From: Helichrysum umbraculigerum
Lineage: Eukaryota > Streptophyta > Magnoliopsida > Asterales > Asteraceae
Assembly: GCA_949592205.1 (NCBI GenBank)
Contig: CATIUR010000004.1
Location: 97,176,337 to 97,240,336, forward strand
Length of the DNA stretch: 64,000 nucleotides
Direction: 5' to 3'
Under the pieces are notes generated by a model that was given only the letters and a program-made list of their open reading frames with translations, ran no database searches and was not told where the DNA came from. Below, piece after piece: positions 46,592-58,302 of the stretch; within the stretch, counting starts at the first letter, position 1; each line of letters opens with the position of its first letter. The translations under genes were made by a program, and so were the position numbers.

Positions 46592-46848
46592 GGGTGTGTT
46601 TGACAACAAATTAGCTAGAGCTGAAACTTTTGGCTATAGTCAGAGATTGTGACTGGAGATTCTAGTGAATGTGGATTATTTTCAGAAGCTATTTGAATTG
46701 GCTTCTATTTCAAAAGATTATAGGAGATTCATTTTCCAACAATTCATATATTTTTTATGTTATTGAACGCGGCTTCTAATTTAGAAAGGCCGAAGATTAT
46801 TAAAAATATAATCTCAATCTCCTAGATACACGTCAGTTAAACACACCC
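46592..46848. mobile_element. Tourist-like (PIF/Harbinger) MITE
   Basis: 257 bp with inverted termini GGGTGTGTTTGAC / GTTAAACACACCC and a TAA on each side (46589-46591, 46849-46851). It is 20 bp from the solo LTR target site. Non-coding. Confidence 0.82.
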
Positions 46849-47025
46849 TAAGTTTTGAACTCGTATATTATATATTTGTATGTTTTGGCTACTTTATTTT
46901 ATGTGTCAATTGTATACATACAAATTTAATAAATACGATTTACGTATATAAGAAATTGAATACATACAATAATTTTTAGAAAAAATTATATGCATATAAG
47001 AATAAAAGGTGTATGTGTAAAAAAT

Positions 47026-47162
47026 GGGTGGTGATAAATACAAAAAAAAAAAAAAATATGATTCATACACCAAAGTATGTTATAGTGTACTTGTACTGTA
47101 AGTAAAAACAGTTGTACAATGTGGTGTATAAATAACTTTTTTTGTTATATTTATCAATTCCC
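47026..47162. mobile_element. Mutator-like MITE, copy 3
   Basis: 137 bp, GGGTGGTGATAAATAC to TTTATCAATTCCC, with TTGTACTGTAAG in the middle. The 9-bp flanks are GTAAAAAAT (47017-47025) and ATAAAAAAT (47163-47171), one mismatch. A poly-A run of about 14 interrupts the left arm. Confidence 0.78.
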
Positions 47163-47171
47163 ATAAAAAAT

Positions 47172-48327
47172 TGATACATTTTACTGGAAATAAGCATAAA
47201 TGATTCCTAATATGAAAACATAAACCGGCATGGTTACATTTTATTGTATAATAATATACTTGAAAACATGAAGTTATAGATTTAATAGCGGATTGAAGAT
47301 TTGAGGTGAGTCGTAACATTGGTATTTCAATTTTTTAGTCTCGTAGAAAAAACAAAGAATGCAACAAATAATGGAAATTACTATAAGAAAGTTATACTTC
47401 GTATGCACGAATATCACTACCTTCAACGTGACTATACCCCTGATTAGATTTCTAATTTGAGAACTTAATCGTATATTGATTTGGAATGTCTACACTCGTT
47501 TTTATAAATAGACGACATAAAATCAAACTTGTAAGGTAAAAAAAGCACAATGATGTCGATTATATCTATAACAAATTAACAATGATTACTAATTAAAGAA
47601 TAAATTGAAAGGTTCTAGTGATATTTAAAGTCACAAAGAAGTTGTTCTATGTCTTTTATATGAATGAAACTCGGGGTCCATGATTTTACCTTTTTTGCAA
47701 AAGTTCGGAATATGTTTTGGGGATGTCCTTGATATGGATAAATTAAGTGGGAAATTTTCACTTGATAATTTGCTATTAATGACATCGTGAGTGAAAGATG
47801 AGAAGTTAAAGTGTTCCAAAGACGATGTATAAAGTATACCATATATGAAATTAATTTTTTTTTGGAAAAGCAACAATTTATTACTAGGGTCGGCAAATGA
47901 ATTCTAGAAGCCCCTTGTGATATTAAAAAAAGGCCCCGATAAATAAGAACTTACATATACATAGATGGATGCGTTAATGTTACACAAATTATATAAATAT
48001 ACAAAAGTAATGAATACATTATCTAATAAATCGACAACATAAAAAATTTTATTTTTTATTAAATAGTGTTGTTCTTCGAGTACTCAAATTTAGAATGTTC
48101 TTGTTAATATATGTTAATCCTTATGACATTGTGAACCACAAGTATGATGTCAATCACTTATGTTTCGAAACATTATGTTGACAGATGTTACGTTACGATA
48201 ATAGTTAACAATCATTTCCATTAGGAAAGCAATCAACCGATTTAGAAAATGCATATTATCACTAGATCACATATTAGCACATGTCAAGAAATTGTTGAGC
48301 AATTTTAACTCCACCTAAACTACATTT
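47172..48327. other. Intergenic, no gene seen
   Basis: AT-rich sequence without supported coding potential. Two overlapping minus-strand open frames (47615-47896) show no domain and no codon pattern that I trust. Confidence 0.4.
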
Positions 48328-48977
48328 TAGGGGTGGCAATTTCTGAATCGACCCGTAACCCGACACTAACCTAACTCGAAAATAATAAGGTTTGGGTAGA
48401 AATTTTTGAGGCGCCAACCCGTCAACCCGGTAACTCGATATTATTTTGGGTTGAGTTTGGGTCACCAAATGATTTGTTGGGTTGAACCCGATAACCCGAA
48501 ATGTTTTTAATATCATCTTTGATTCATTTTAATTTAAATATACATTTTCAAACTTTATATGCTTGTTGAAAATGAATGAATGAATGTTAATTATAAATGA
48601 CTAGCACACTTAATATATTATAAGATTAGTACATAATATTTGTTGAAGTCTTGAAACATTAAAACTAATAAATAGTAACACGCTTCTTTGAAGTGACATG
48701 TCTAATATAAAGCATAGATTTCATATAGCAAAGTCTCACCTCTATAGGTACATACCCATATAACAACACTCCCGATCAGAGTCCCATGACTAATAGCTTA
48801 ATTCTTCTTGTGGTACTAATTTTAAAGGTTGAAGAATTAACAACGACTTCAAGAATTAAATATGATCAAGATAGAGAAGAATCATTTGTAATGCATCAGA
48901 ATTCTTAAATTCTGATTGTTTGATACATTTATGTTCATGTTGAAGTTGCATCAATGATGAGCATTTTTATGCTTATT

Positions 48978-51286
48978 TGTAACACCCCAAATTTTCAAGG
49001 TATTATGTTAGTACGTGAAAATATATTTATTATGAAGTATTATTATTTAAATGATAAGATATAATAGAAAACGTAAATAGGTTCCTTAGTTCCAGACTGT
49101 ACAAGTTAAAAAGAAGGAGGTTTAATTATGTGTACGTACACAACTCAGTCTTTATTTTATTTCACTTCTAAATCACTCTAGAAACTTCGTACGCAGAGGA
49201 AGAAAAACGCAGCAGTGATATTCATCATCAATCTCACATTTCAACTTCTAATTCAAGTTTCTAATCATCATATCATCATCTCTTTCATCCTCTTAACCAA
49301 TTGTAAGTTGAATTCTTCATGAACTAAACCTAGGTTTTGGGTTTTAAAGGGGTTATGTATAATTAGTGAAATTAATCCAAAATTAGGGCTTGGAATTGAT
49401 TGAAATAGTGATAATTAGTGTTGTTTTGCTTGTTGACAACTATTATATATCATGAAAGTGAAGAATCACAAACTAGGGTTCTTGGTAATTTTAAAGGTTT
49501 ATGTTAAAATCCATATTGGTTGAGTTAGTTACTTCTAATTGTGATTAGAATGATTATGATGATATAAATATAAAAAAATAGAACAAGAATTTAAGTAGAA
49601 ATTTAGTAATTAAGTGTTTGAAGAAATCATAATAATAAGTGGGACTCAATCCAAGTGGGGGAGGATTGGTTTTAGTGATTGTTTAAATCATGATGATTAA
49701 GTAATTCTAAATATGTTGATATATATGTGTTATGTGTTTAGGTGCTAAAGAAGTGGCTTCAAATCGTTGATCATTGTTCTATTCTTCATATAGATATCAA
49801 GGTGAGTGTTATGAGGATTAATTAAGTGATGGTTGTACATTCCGGATTGCTTCCGAGCAAGAGGTTGTACAATCAAGTGTTTGAATGTGGTAACTTATAT
49901 TTACCTTTAACTTGTGTTATGATGCTAGCTTTAAGATGTTGTACTTGATATGCATATCGTTGTGATATGATATTAAGCTATTATGTAGTTTGGCCGTGGA
50001 TCCACACAGAGTTTAAATCTCTACCTATTGTTCCATTAGTTATGTGTTAAGGATTATGTGAATTATGTTATTGTAGAAAATAATTGTGATGTTGTGAATT
50101 GCTTAATTAGTTGCTCATAAGCTCACTAAGCAAATATGCTTACTCTTTAATGTGGTTCATTATGTAGGTACGAGTGGGCATCGTAAAGGGAAAGAAATTA
50201 AGAAAGAGTAACGTGGATTCGCTTGCTTTTGGGTATGAGTAGCAAGCCTTCTCTTTATACTTATCGTTATGTATCTAGCTTGTGTAATTCGCCCACTTGT
50301 CATGTTTTGAAACTAAATCGTATTAAAGGGTCAAACTTGTTGTTTTGTAATGGTTTGACTTTTAAAGGTCAAAACCGAGTGAATGATGGAATGTTGTGAT
50401 GTTGGATAATATATGGTTAAAGGGAAATGTTAAGTATGTAGATTTTCAACGTATAAATGCTTAAAGTGATCAAAGCATATTTTGGGTCGACTTTGGAGTT
50501 GGTGTGTATAAAATGGTATTATTGGGTAATTATGAATTGTGATTGACCAATAAAATGGGTAAAACAGTCCATAAAGGTCAATTGGGTCAAAAGTGTCAAA
50601 ATAGGTCGTCGGAGACCTAAGTAAGTAAGTTGAGTTAAATGAAGGTTATGGAACCTTAGTCAATTGCTTTAACTTTGTTTTGATATGTTGATAAAGTGGT
50701 AAAAAGCTCAGGATCACCAAATGTGTGATTTGTGATTTGAGTCTTCACCCAAAAGTGCTAAAAAGGGGCGAAATTGGGTTAGATGTCTAAATCGGTCGAT
50801 TTTGTAAAAATTTAAAAAGTGTAAAAAGAGAAACTTCCGTATTGGTATTATGGAGGTTTTTACAAAATTTCAGGTCAAAATCTGTAACGAGTTAAAACTT
50901 ATGCTCATTTGAAATTCGTTAAAATTCTGAGTTCTTGCAGGTTGCTGTGGTTAAACGTTCATACGCAATCCCAAGTTTGGGACCAGGATCGTGTATCTTA
51001 GTTAAAAGTCACAATTGTCGGATTTATTCTTGAGTACGCGATCCGACCATATGTTCAGGATCGCGTACCTAAGTGCAATACGGTAACAGAACCAAATCTT
51101 CTTTGTTACGCGATCCAGCTCAACTTTTTGGGATTGCGTATGCATGTATAATTTTGGTGCCTTGGTCATTTTTGAGTATTAAACTTATTTATGTATATGT
51201 AATCATTAATAACCACTCGAATTAAATTATTATAGTTATTGGGACCAAAAAGAAGTATAAAAAAAAATAAAATTTTGGGCGTTTCA
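48978..51286 (+). mobile_element. Solo LTR of the A family inside the hAT-like element
   Basis: A 2309-bp LTR, TGTAACACCCC to GGGCGTTTCA, flanked by TTATT (48973-48977, 51287-51291). Its ends are the reverse of the A/A-prime LTR ends. It has GTAAGTTG (49303), TGTTTAG (49741), ATCAAG|GTGAGT (49802) and TTATGTAG|GTAC (50167). A cluster with GTACGCGATCC and GGATCGCGTAC arms lies at 50945-51140. Confidence 0.93.
50945..51140. repeat. TACGCGATCC inverted-repeat cluster
   Basis: Several TACGCGATCC and GGATCGCGTA words occur, two of them forming 11-bp arms around a 13-bp loop (about 51033-51067). It is in the same relative place, near the LTR 3' end, as the CCGCCGG palindromes of A and A-prime. Confidence 0.82.
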
Positions 51287-51584
51287 TTATTATTGATTTC
51301 TTATTACTTTTGAAAAGATTGATCCACGTGACTCATTTGACCCGAAACTGACATGTTAACTCGAAAATGACACGGAAACTTGTTGACTATTTTAAAAATT
51401 AGGTTAGTTGGTTTCGGGTTGGGTCGAAATACTCGACCCGGTTTAAAAATCAGGTTGACCTACCAACCCGCTTATCTGAACTTGCCAACCTGACCCAACC
51501 CGAATTGCCACCCGTACAACATTTGCATCTATAATAGATTATCCACTATGACTAACACATATTCAATTAAGATAACTATAACAC

Positions 51585-53711
51585 TGAAACGCCCCGAAAC
51601 GTGAATTTTTTTTTTTTTTTTTTTAAAACATAACACCTCTAATTCCTTGTACTTACTTATTGTGGTCCCAAAACACTGGCTATTACATTACTTAATTATA
51701 ATCAACACTCAAAAATGAAAGTTGCTGGACACAGGCTGAATCCGGCCGGATTCACGGGAATCCGCCGGATTCCCCACTCTTTCAGACTCAACTTTTGACC
51801 AGAACTGAAACTAAGCAATCCGGTTGTGAACACGCTCTGGAATCCGCCCGGATTGATGGCAATCCGCCGGATTCCCATGAATCCGCCGGATTCCCATGAA
51901 TCCGCCGGATTCCCAGTTCCAGCAGCAGAATCCAGAGTCTGCACATTTTAATACCAAAACTCGAACTTTGACAACGCATAACTTTTAATCTGTAATACCT
52001 GGGATCATAAAATTTTACAGGCATGTTTAAAACAGTCAAATGAACATAACTCAACTTTCACTTTTTCAAAATTCTCGTTTTAACCCATTTTGACACGTAA
52101 ACTAGTTTTCGACCATATTTTTTTTTTGACCAAAAATGTTGACATGTCCAATTCTAAAATACATCAAATCTGACTTCCAGCTTTTGACTACACATTTCAA
52201 CTTGACTTTAGAACTTGTGAGAACCAAAACCATTAACTTTCGACAACATTGACCCATTTTGACACTTAAGCACTTAGTGACCCATTTGGGCACCTAATTG
52301 ACCCATTTCAATCTTTAATCAACCAATAGCATTCATTCTTACTCAGTTGTCTTTTTTAAAAGTCAAACAACACTCTTTCATTTATATTTACGTAAATATG
52401 AACAATTCAAGTCTCACTAATTTAACTTTAACCAAAACATCAACTTTCATCAAAACCATCCACAAGTGAGACTTGCTAACTTTTACAAACATGAACTAAA
52501 ATCTTAAACTTTACAAACGGGGGTGTTATTGTATCGTGAGCATGATCAAAAGGGATAAAACTCATTACCAACCAAGCAATGAGCTCCACCACTAGCTATC
52601 CATGGGCTTCTTTCCTGACTCGTCTTTTACCTTGCTAGAACTTCCTGTAACATGTTAAACACAACGACTAAGCATAAATGCCTAGTAAGTAAATGGATTC
52701 TGACAATTAAAAATCTGCAACAAGTTAAGGATCCATAACATCTAACATGCCAAATTCCGAAGAATTGACATCAAACTAAGCTAATGACAAAGTCATTACT
52801 CAGATACCACCAAGCGAATGATAAATCACTCCTTGGTTCCACATGTCCATATACTTACCTTTTCACTTGCACAAACAATAACTTGAACTCTTCACACTTG
52901 ATCACCTATTCACATAATCACATAAACACATTTCACTTACACATTTAACTAACTTATTCTTACTTCTCACATGTGAATTAGATGTTAAATCCCATAACAC
53001 CTAATAATCTAACATAAGTCCCATATAATTAATATCTAATCACATGTAAAATGGGTAATTAACATTACTTCTTACCATTACTATCCCAAATCACCAAGAA
53101 CTTAACTTCTTAGTGATCTTACCTATACATAAACAATTCAATTACCCATAAAACACATGATTAGAGATTATCAATACAACTAACATGAATTATATGTTCT
53201 TTCTAACTTAATAACATGTATGGAACTTAATTACAACCAATTACCCGCTTAAACATAAGAATTACTAACTTGGGGTTTTATTTACTTAAACCCTAACTCA
53301 AATTAAACAAAAAAGGAGTTGATTCTTACCTTAGAAAAGCTGAATTGAAGATTAAGAACTTCAATTAATCAAACCCTAACCCAAAACTTGATTTTGTTCT
53401 TCTTCTTGACTCTCTCTCTAAATCGTTTCTCTCTCTCTCTCTCTAAAAGTTCTGTACGTGATTCTTATTTTCTGGAAATGGAAGGAAATAGAAGCTGCAG
53501 GATTTTGTTTACAAATTTTCCACATTAAACCCTCCAACTTTATTAACTTGACAGTTTATACCCTCTAACTCAAGTTTCTTTACATAGTTAGTTTCACTAA
53601 CAATTTCTAACACATAACAATTTATTTCACATAACACAATATGATATACATAGAATTAAATAACTAGATGCATATAATATAATTTAAACTTACAAAATTT
53701 GGGGCGTTACA
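51585..53711 (-). repeat. A-prime 3' LTR
   Basis: TGAAACGCCCC to GGGGCGTTACA. It has one more GAATCCGCCGGATTCCCAT unit and a longer T-run than the other LTR. On the minus strand, a CTAAG|GTAAG donor-like site lies at 53329 and ATGTTACAG|G at 52645. Confidence 0.95.
51738..51915. repeat. GAATCCGCCGGATTC palindrome cluster
   Basis: The perfect 16-nt palindrome GAATCCGGCCGGATTC at 51738-51753 is followed by five or so GAATCCGCCGGATTC copies, two in direct tandem. The other LTR has the matching cluster at 58818-58976 with one unit fewer, so unit number changes quickly. Confidence 0.9.
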
Positions 53712-53724
53712 ACTCTCCCCCACT
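53712..53724 (-). other. Polypurine tract of A-prime
   Basis: AGTGGGGGAGAGT on the minus strand, directly before the 3' LTR and four bases after the stop codon of the polyprotein. Confidence 0.88.
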
Positions 53725-53727
53725 TAT

Positions 53728-56700
53728 TCAGGATTGTGTCCTCACAATCCATTCTTGATACAAAGCCGGATAATACTTAACAATCTCATGCTCCGGCTCC
53801 CTTGTGAACTCTGACCCTTTTCTATGTTTCCACTGTACTTTGAACAGCTTAATTTCTTTATTTCTCAATCTCTTAATCTTTTCTTCTAGAATCATTATCG
53901 GTTGTTCTACATAGTTCAATTGGTCATTGATCTCTATCTCTTCTAAAGGTACATATGACGCCTCATCCACCAAACACTTTCTTAAGTATGACACGTGGAA
54001 AGTGCTGTGAATTCCTGCTAACTCTTCCGGTAGCTCAAGATTATAAGCTACATTTCCCACTCTTTCCAAAATTTTGAAAGGACCGATAAATCGAGGACTT
54101 AACTTCCCTCGTTTTCTGAAACGTATGATGCCTTTCCATGGGGAGACTTTTAACATTACTCTATCTCCAACTTGAAATTCAATTGGGCGTCTTCTAACAT
54201 CGGCATAAGATTTTTGACGGTCCTGTGCCATTTTCAAACGTTCTCTGACTTGATCAATCTTTTCAGCTGTTTTCTGTACAATATCGGTATTACCCAATTC
54301 TCGTTGACCAATCTCAGCCCAACAAATTGGAGTCCTACACTTTCTTCCATAAAGCATTTCATAAGGTGGCATACCTATACTCGCGTGGTAACTATTATTA
54401 TATGAAAACTCTGCCAAAGGTAAATGTTCATCCCAATTACCACCAAAATCAATAGCACAAGCTCTTAACATATCTTCTAATGTCTGAATAGTTCTTTCAC
54501 TTTGACCATCAGTCTGCGGATGAAAAGCTGTGCTCAAATTAACACGAGTACCCAAATCTTCTTGAAACTTGTTCCAGAACCTGGAAGTAAATCTGCTATC
54601 CCGGTCAGAAACAATGGAAAGAGGTACTCCATGACGTGCCACCACTTCTTGAACATATAAATCTGCAAGTGCTTCTGAAGTATACGTCTCTTTAATTGGC
54701 AGAAATATAGCACTTTTCGTCAACCGATCCACAATCACCCAAATTGTATCATGCTGGCGTCGGGTCTTTGGCAATTTGGTGATTAGATCCATAGTAACAT
54801 GCTCCCACTTCCAGACAGGAATATCCAAGGGTTGCATCATTCCCATGGGTTTTTGATGTTCTGCTTTTACCTGTAAACAAGTTAAACATTGCTCGACATA
54901 TTTAACAATTTCTCTCTTCATACCTGGCCACCAATAATCTGCTTTTAAATCCTGATACATCTTAGTGGCGCCAGGATGAATGGAATATCTGGATCGATGT
55001 GCCTCATCTAACAACAATTTCTTTAACTCTAGTGACTTTGGAATCCATATTCTGCCATATCGAGTCTTTAATCCTCGGGAATCTTCAACAATATTCTGAA
55101 TCTGACCTTTAATACGTTCTACTTTCCAATCACCTTTCTGCCAAGCTTTCTGTTGCACTTCTTTAATCTGATCTAATAAATTTGGAGAGACCGTAATTCG
55201 AAGAGATCTAACAATCAAGGCATGATGCATTGCCTTTCTACTGAGAGCATCTGCAACTACATTCGCTTTTCCAGGATGATAAAGGATTTCACAATCATAA
55301 TCCTTCACCAAATCTAACCAATGTCTCTGTCTCATATTAAGATCTCTCTGGTCAAAGAAATACTTAAGACTTTTATGATCAGTATAAATAGTGCACTTTA
55401 CTCCATACAAATAATGCCTCCATATTTTAAGGGCAAAGACAACTGCTGCAAGTTCTAAATCATGCGCCGGATACCCTTTTTCATGTTCTTTCAACTGTCT
55501 CGAGGCATAAGCTATTACTCTTCCACGTTGCATCAATACACAACCTAATCCATTATAAGAGGCATCACAATATACAACCATATCTTCAGTACCATCGGGA
55601 AGCACTAAGATAGGTGCTTGACTTAACTTTAATTTAAGAGTTCTGAAGGCCTGTTCATGCTCACCTTTCCATTCATACTTAATATTCTTACGAGTAAGCT
55701 TTGTGAGTGGAGTAGCAATTTTGGAGAAATCCTGGATAAACCGTCTATAATACCCGGCTAAACCCAGAAAACTCCTTACCTCAGTCGGATTGGTTGGGGG
55801 TTCCCATTTCATCACCGCCTCGACTTTGGTAGGATCAACCTTAATTCCCTTACTGTTTACAACATGACCCAGAAAATGAACTTCACGAAGCCAAAATTCA
55901 CATTTTGAAAGCTTAGCATAAAGCTTTTCACTACGTAACATTTGCAAAACTTGCCTCAAATGAAGTTCATGTTCACCAGCAGACTTGGAATAAACAAGAA
56001 TATCGTTAGTAAACACAATTACAGATCTATCGAGCATTGGACGACATACCCGATTCATAAGATCCATAAAAGCGGCTGGTGCATTAGTCAAACCAAATGG
56101 CATCACCACAAATTCATAGTGACCGTATCTGGTTCTAAAAGCTGTTTTAGATACATCTTCTTCTCGAACCTTGAGTTGGTGATAACCAGAACGTAAATCA
56201 ATCTTAGAAAAATAGCTGGCACCTTGCAACTGGTCAAACAAATCATCAATCCTAGGTAAGGGATACCTATTCTTGATGGTAACCTTATTCAATTCCCGAT
56301 AATCTATACACATACACATTGTACCATCCTTTTTCTTAACAAACAAAATTGGAGCACCCCATGGAGAACTACTCGGACGAATAAACCCCTTATCTAACAA
56401 TTCTTGTAACTGTTTCATCAATTCTTGCATTTCTGAAGGGGCAAGTCTATATGGAGTCTTAGCAATATGAGTAGCTCCAGGGATAAGATCTATACGAAAC
56501 TCGACTTGCCTCTCGGGTGGAATACCCGGTAGTTCGTCAGGAAAAACATCGGGAAACTCCTTTACAATAGGAATCTCCCCGAGTTTTGGAACACTTTTCT
56601 GAAGATCTATCACGTGGGCCAAAAAGGCTTGACAACCACGTGACAAATGACGTTTAGCACGAGCGAAGGTACATATGGATAAGGAAGGCTTTTTCTTTTC

Positions 56701-58302
56701 CCCATAAATATCAATCACTCCCCCACTTGGAGTATTGATACGGATAATCTTTTTCTCACACTGAATCATAGCATTATGCTTACCTAGCCAATCCATACCC
56801 ACTACTACATCAAACTCACCCATTGAGATTGGGATGAGATTAATAATAAAAGATTCATTACTAATCTGTAGTTGACACCCACGGAACACATTAGCAACAT
56901 AAACTATTCTATCATCTGCAACCTCAACATCCAGTGGAATGTCTAACTCACTAAGGGGAATAGAGAATTTATGACTAAACTTTTCTGACACAAAGGATCG
57001 CGAAGCTCCCGAATCAAATAACACGTGTGCAGGCATTAAATTTACAAGAAAGGTACCTGTCAGGACATCGGGGGCTTGCTGAGCTTCCTCAGCAGTGATC
57101 TGAAAGGAACGGCCCTTAGACTTTGGAACTTCTACAGCTTTCTTTTCTGAAGTTCTTCGAGGTGTTGAAGAAGTAGGCCGGTTCCCAAGTTTCGGACATT
57201 CTGATTTTATGTGCCCCGGTTCATAACAATTATAACATACACGGATTGGATTTGGACAATCTCGGCCAAAATGACCTTCTTGCCCACATTGATAACATGC
57301 ATTAGTGCCAAACTTGCATTCTCCAAAGTGTTTTCGATGGCACTTTTTACATTCAGCTGGCACCGGTCTATCATCCTTTTTTGTACTCCCACTCGGTCTA
57401 AACTTCTTTGATGGACCAGAACTTTGATCACTTTTTCTTTTGGCAGCTGCCACTTGTTCGTCTTTCTTTAACTCCAATTCCTGGAATCGCGCTTCATCTA
57501 TCATCTCTTCAAGTGTCTGACATCTCTTTGGAAGTACATACTTTCTGATTTCCTTTCTCAGGACCTTATGAAAATGATTCATAAGCATCCTTGGGTTATC
57601 CATATACTCTGGACAAAAACGAGCTCTATCCAGAAAATTTCCCACCAATTCATTCACTGATTCGTTTGTCTGCTCCATAGCTAAAAACTCTTGACGAATT
57701 CTATTCAAATCTGCGTCTTGAGAATACGTGCTTTCAAACATTACTTTAAACTCTTCCCAAGTTAATTTGCTAATAGCTTCCTCACCTTTGGTTCTACACT
57801 GTACATTCCACCACCACTTAGCACGATTCTTTAAAAGATTAGCTGCATACCTTACTTTAAACTTATTGGGACAATCCACAGTAGCGAATGCCCCTTCTAC
57901 CTCTGAAATCCAACGATAACATTTGATTGGGTCCAGATCACCATCATACTCTGGTGGGTTGCAAGCTGAGAAATCTCTATAACTGATCTTTTTCTGTTCT
58001 TCTTGAATAATGGGTTGAGGAATTACCTCTAGTCTGGGCACAACTATTTCCCCTCGCCCTTTCTGCATCTCTTCACTCACAATCTTTCTTACAGTATCTG
58101 TAATCGTCGTCACTAGAAACGGAAGGGATGCTTCCTGAGCTTGACTAATCTCTTTAGACACAAGGGATTTTATACCTTCCCAAGACAATTCGGTGTCAGG
58201 AATAGGAGACCTTGGTCTTTCGTTACTGCCTCCTGCCTCATTATCTTGGGCTCTGTTACCCGGGTTAAATCCAAGAGTAAGATCTATTTCTCGCTCATCC
58301 AT
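53728..58302 (-). CDS. gag-pol: Ty3/gypsy chromovirus gag-pol polyprotein, RT site altered
   Basis: 1524 residues in one frame. Gag capsid is at about 105-290. Zinc knuckles CX2CX4HX4C are at C336-C349 and C356-C369. The aspartic protease site is D430-SGAS. RT motifs KIDLRSGYHQ and MPFGLTNAP precede the active site, which reads F764-T-N-D where the family (and element A) has FIDD: T765 and N766 replace I and the first catalytic Asp. RNase H follows (YCDAS, YTDHKS). Integrase has an H-H-C-C finger (HPGATKMY, CLTC) and catalytic D1172, D1233 and E1269, a D-D-35-E spacing. The C-terminal ~60 residues (KLFKVQW) resemble a chromodomain. Full family length. Asp to Asn at this site should abolish polymerisation, so I expect this copy to need help in trans. 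Confidence 0.95.
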   Translation of the reverse strand: MDEREIDLTLGFNPGNRAQDNEAGGSNERPRSPIPDTELSWEGIKSLVSKEISQAQEASLPFLVTTITDTVRKIVSEEMQKGRGEIVVPRLEVIPQPIIQEEQKKISYRDFSACNPPEYDGDLDPIKCYRWISEVEGAFATVDCPNKFKVRYAANLLKNRAKWWWNVQCRTKGEEAISKLTWEEFKVMFESTYSQDADLNRIRQEFLAMEQTNESVNELVGNFLDRARFCPEYMDNPRMLMNHFHKVLRKEIRKYVLPKRCQTLEEMIDEARFQELELKKDEQVAAAKRKSDQSSGPSKKFRPSGSTKKDDRPVPAECKKCHRKHFGECKFGTNACYQCGQEGHFGRDCPNPIRVCYNCYEPGHIKSECPKLGNRPTSSTPRRTSEKKAVEVPKSKGRSFQITAEEAQQAPDVLTGTFLVNLMPAHVLFDSGASRSFVSEKFSHKFSIPLSELDIPLDVEVADDRIVYVANVFRGCQLQISNESFIINLIPISMGEFDVVVGMDWLGKHNAMIQCEKKIIRINTPSGGVIDIYGEKKKPSLSICTFARAKRHLSRGCQAFLAHVIDLQKSVPKLGEIPIVKEFPDVFPDELPGIPPERQVEFRIDLIPGATHIAKTPYRLAPSEMQELMKQLQELLDKGFIRPSSSPWGAPILFVKKKDGTMCMCIDYRELNKVTIKNRYPLPRIDDLFDQLQGASYFSKIDLRSGYHQLKVREEDVSKTAFRTRYGHYEFVVMPFGLTNAPAAFMDLMNRVCRPMLDRSVIVFTNDILVYSKSAGEHELHLRQVLQMLRSEKLYAKLSKCEFWLREVHFLGHVVNSKGIKVDPTKVEAVMKWEPPTNPTEVRSFLGLAGYYRRFIQDFSKIATPLTKLTRKNIKYEWKGEHEQAFRTLKLKLSQAPILVLPDGTEDMVVYCDASYNGLGCVLMQRGRVIAYASRQLKEHEKGYPAHDLELAAVVFALKIWRHYLYGVKCTIYTDHKSLKYFFDQRDLNMRQRHWLDLVKDYDCEILYHPGKANVVADALSRKAMHHALIVRSLRITVSPNLLDQIKEVQQKAWQKGDWKVERIKGQIQNIVEDSRGLKTRYGRIWIPKSLELKKLLLDEAHRSRYSIHPGATKMYQDLKADYWWPGMKREIVKYVEQCLTCLQVKAEHQKPMGMMQPLDIPVWKWEHVTMDLITKLPKTRRQHDTIWVIVDRLTKSAIFLPIKETYTSEALADLYVQEVVARHGVPLSIVSDRDSRFTSRFWNKFQEDLGTRVNLSTAFHPQTDGQSERTIQTLEDMLRACAIDFGGNWDEHLPLAEFSYNNSYHASIGMPPYEMLYGRKCRTPICWAEIGQRELGNTDIVQKTAEKIDQVRERLKMAQDRQKSYADVRRRPIEFQVGDRVMLKVSPWKGIIRFRKRGKLSPRFIGPFKILERVGNVAYNLELPEELAGIHSTFHVSYLRKCLVDEASYVPLEEIEINDQLNYVEQPIMILEEKIKRLRNKEIKLFKVQWKHRKGSEFTREPEHEIVKYYPALYQEWIVRTQS

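Larger units (their letters stand above)
48328..51516. mobile_element. hAT-like element split by a solo LTR
   Basis: Termini TAGGGGTGGCAATT (48328) and AATTGCCACCCGTA (ending 51516) are inverted repeats. The flanks CTACATTT and CAACATTT agree at 7 of 8 positions, fitting the 8-bp duplication of hAT elements. Both ends carry repeated GGGTTGGGTC/GACCCAACCC-type words. Without the inner LTR (48978-51286 plus 5 bp) the element is about 875 bp and non-coding. Confidence 0.75.

Noticed and set aside
47615..47896. Two overlapping minus-strand small proteins
   Set aside because: AT-rich intergenic DNA, no domain, no promoter or neighbour that supports a gene.
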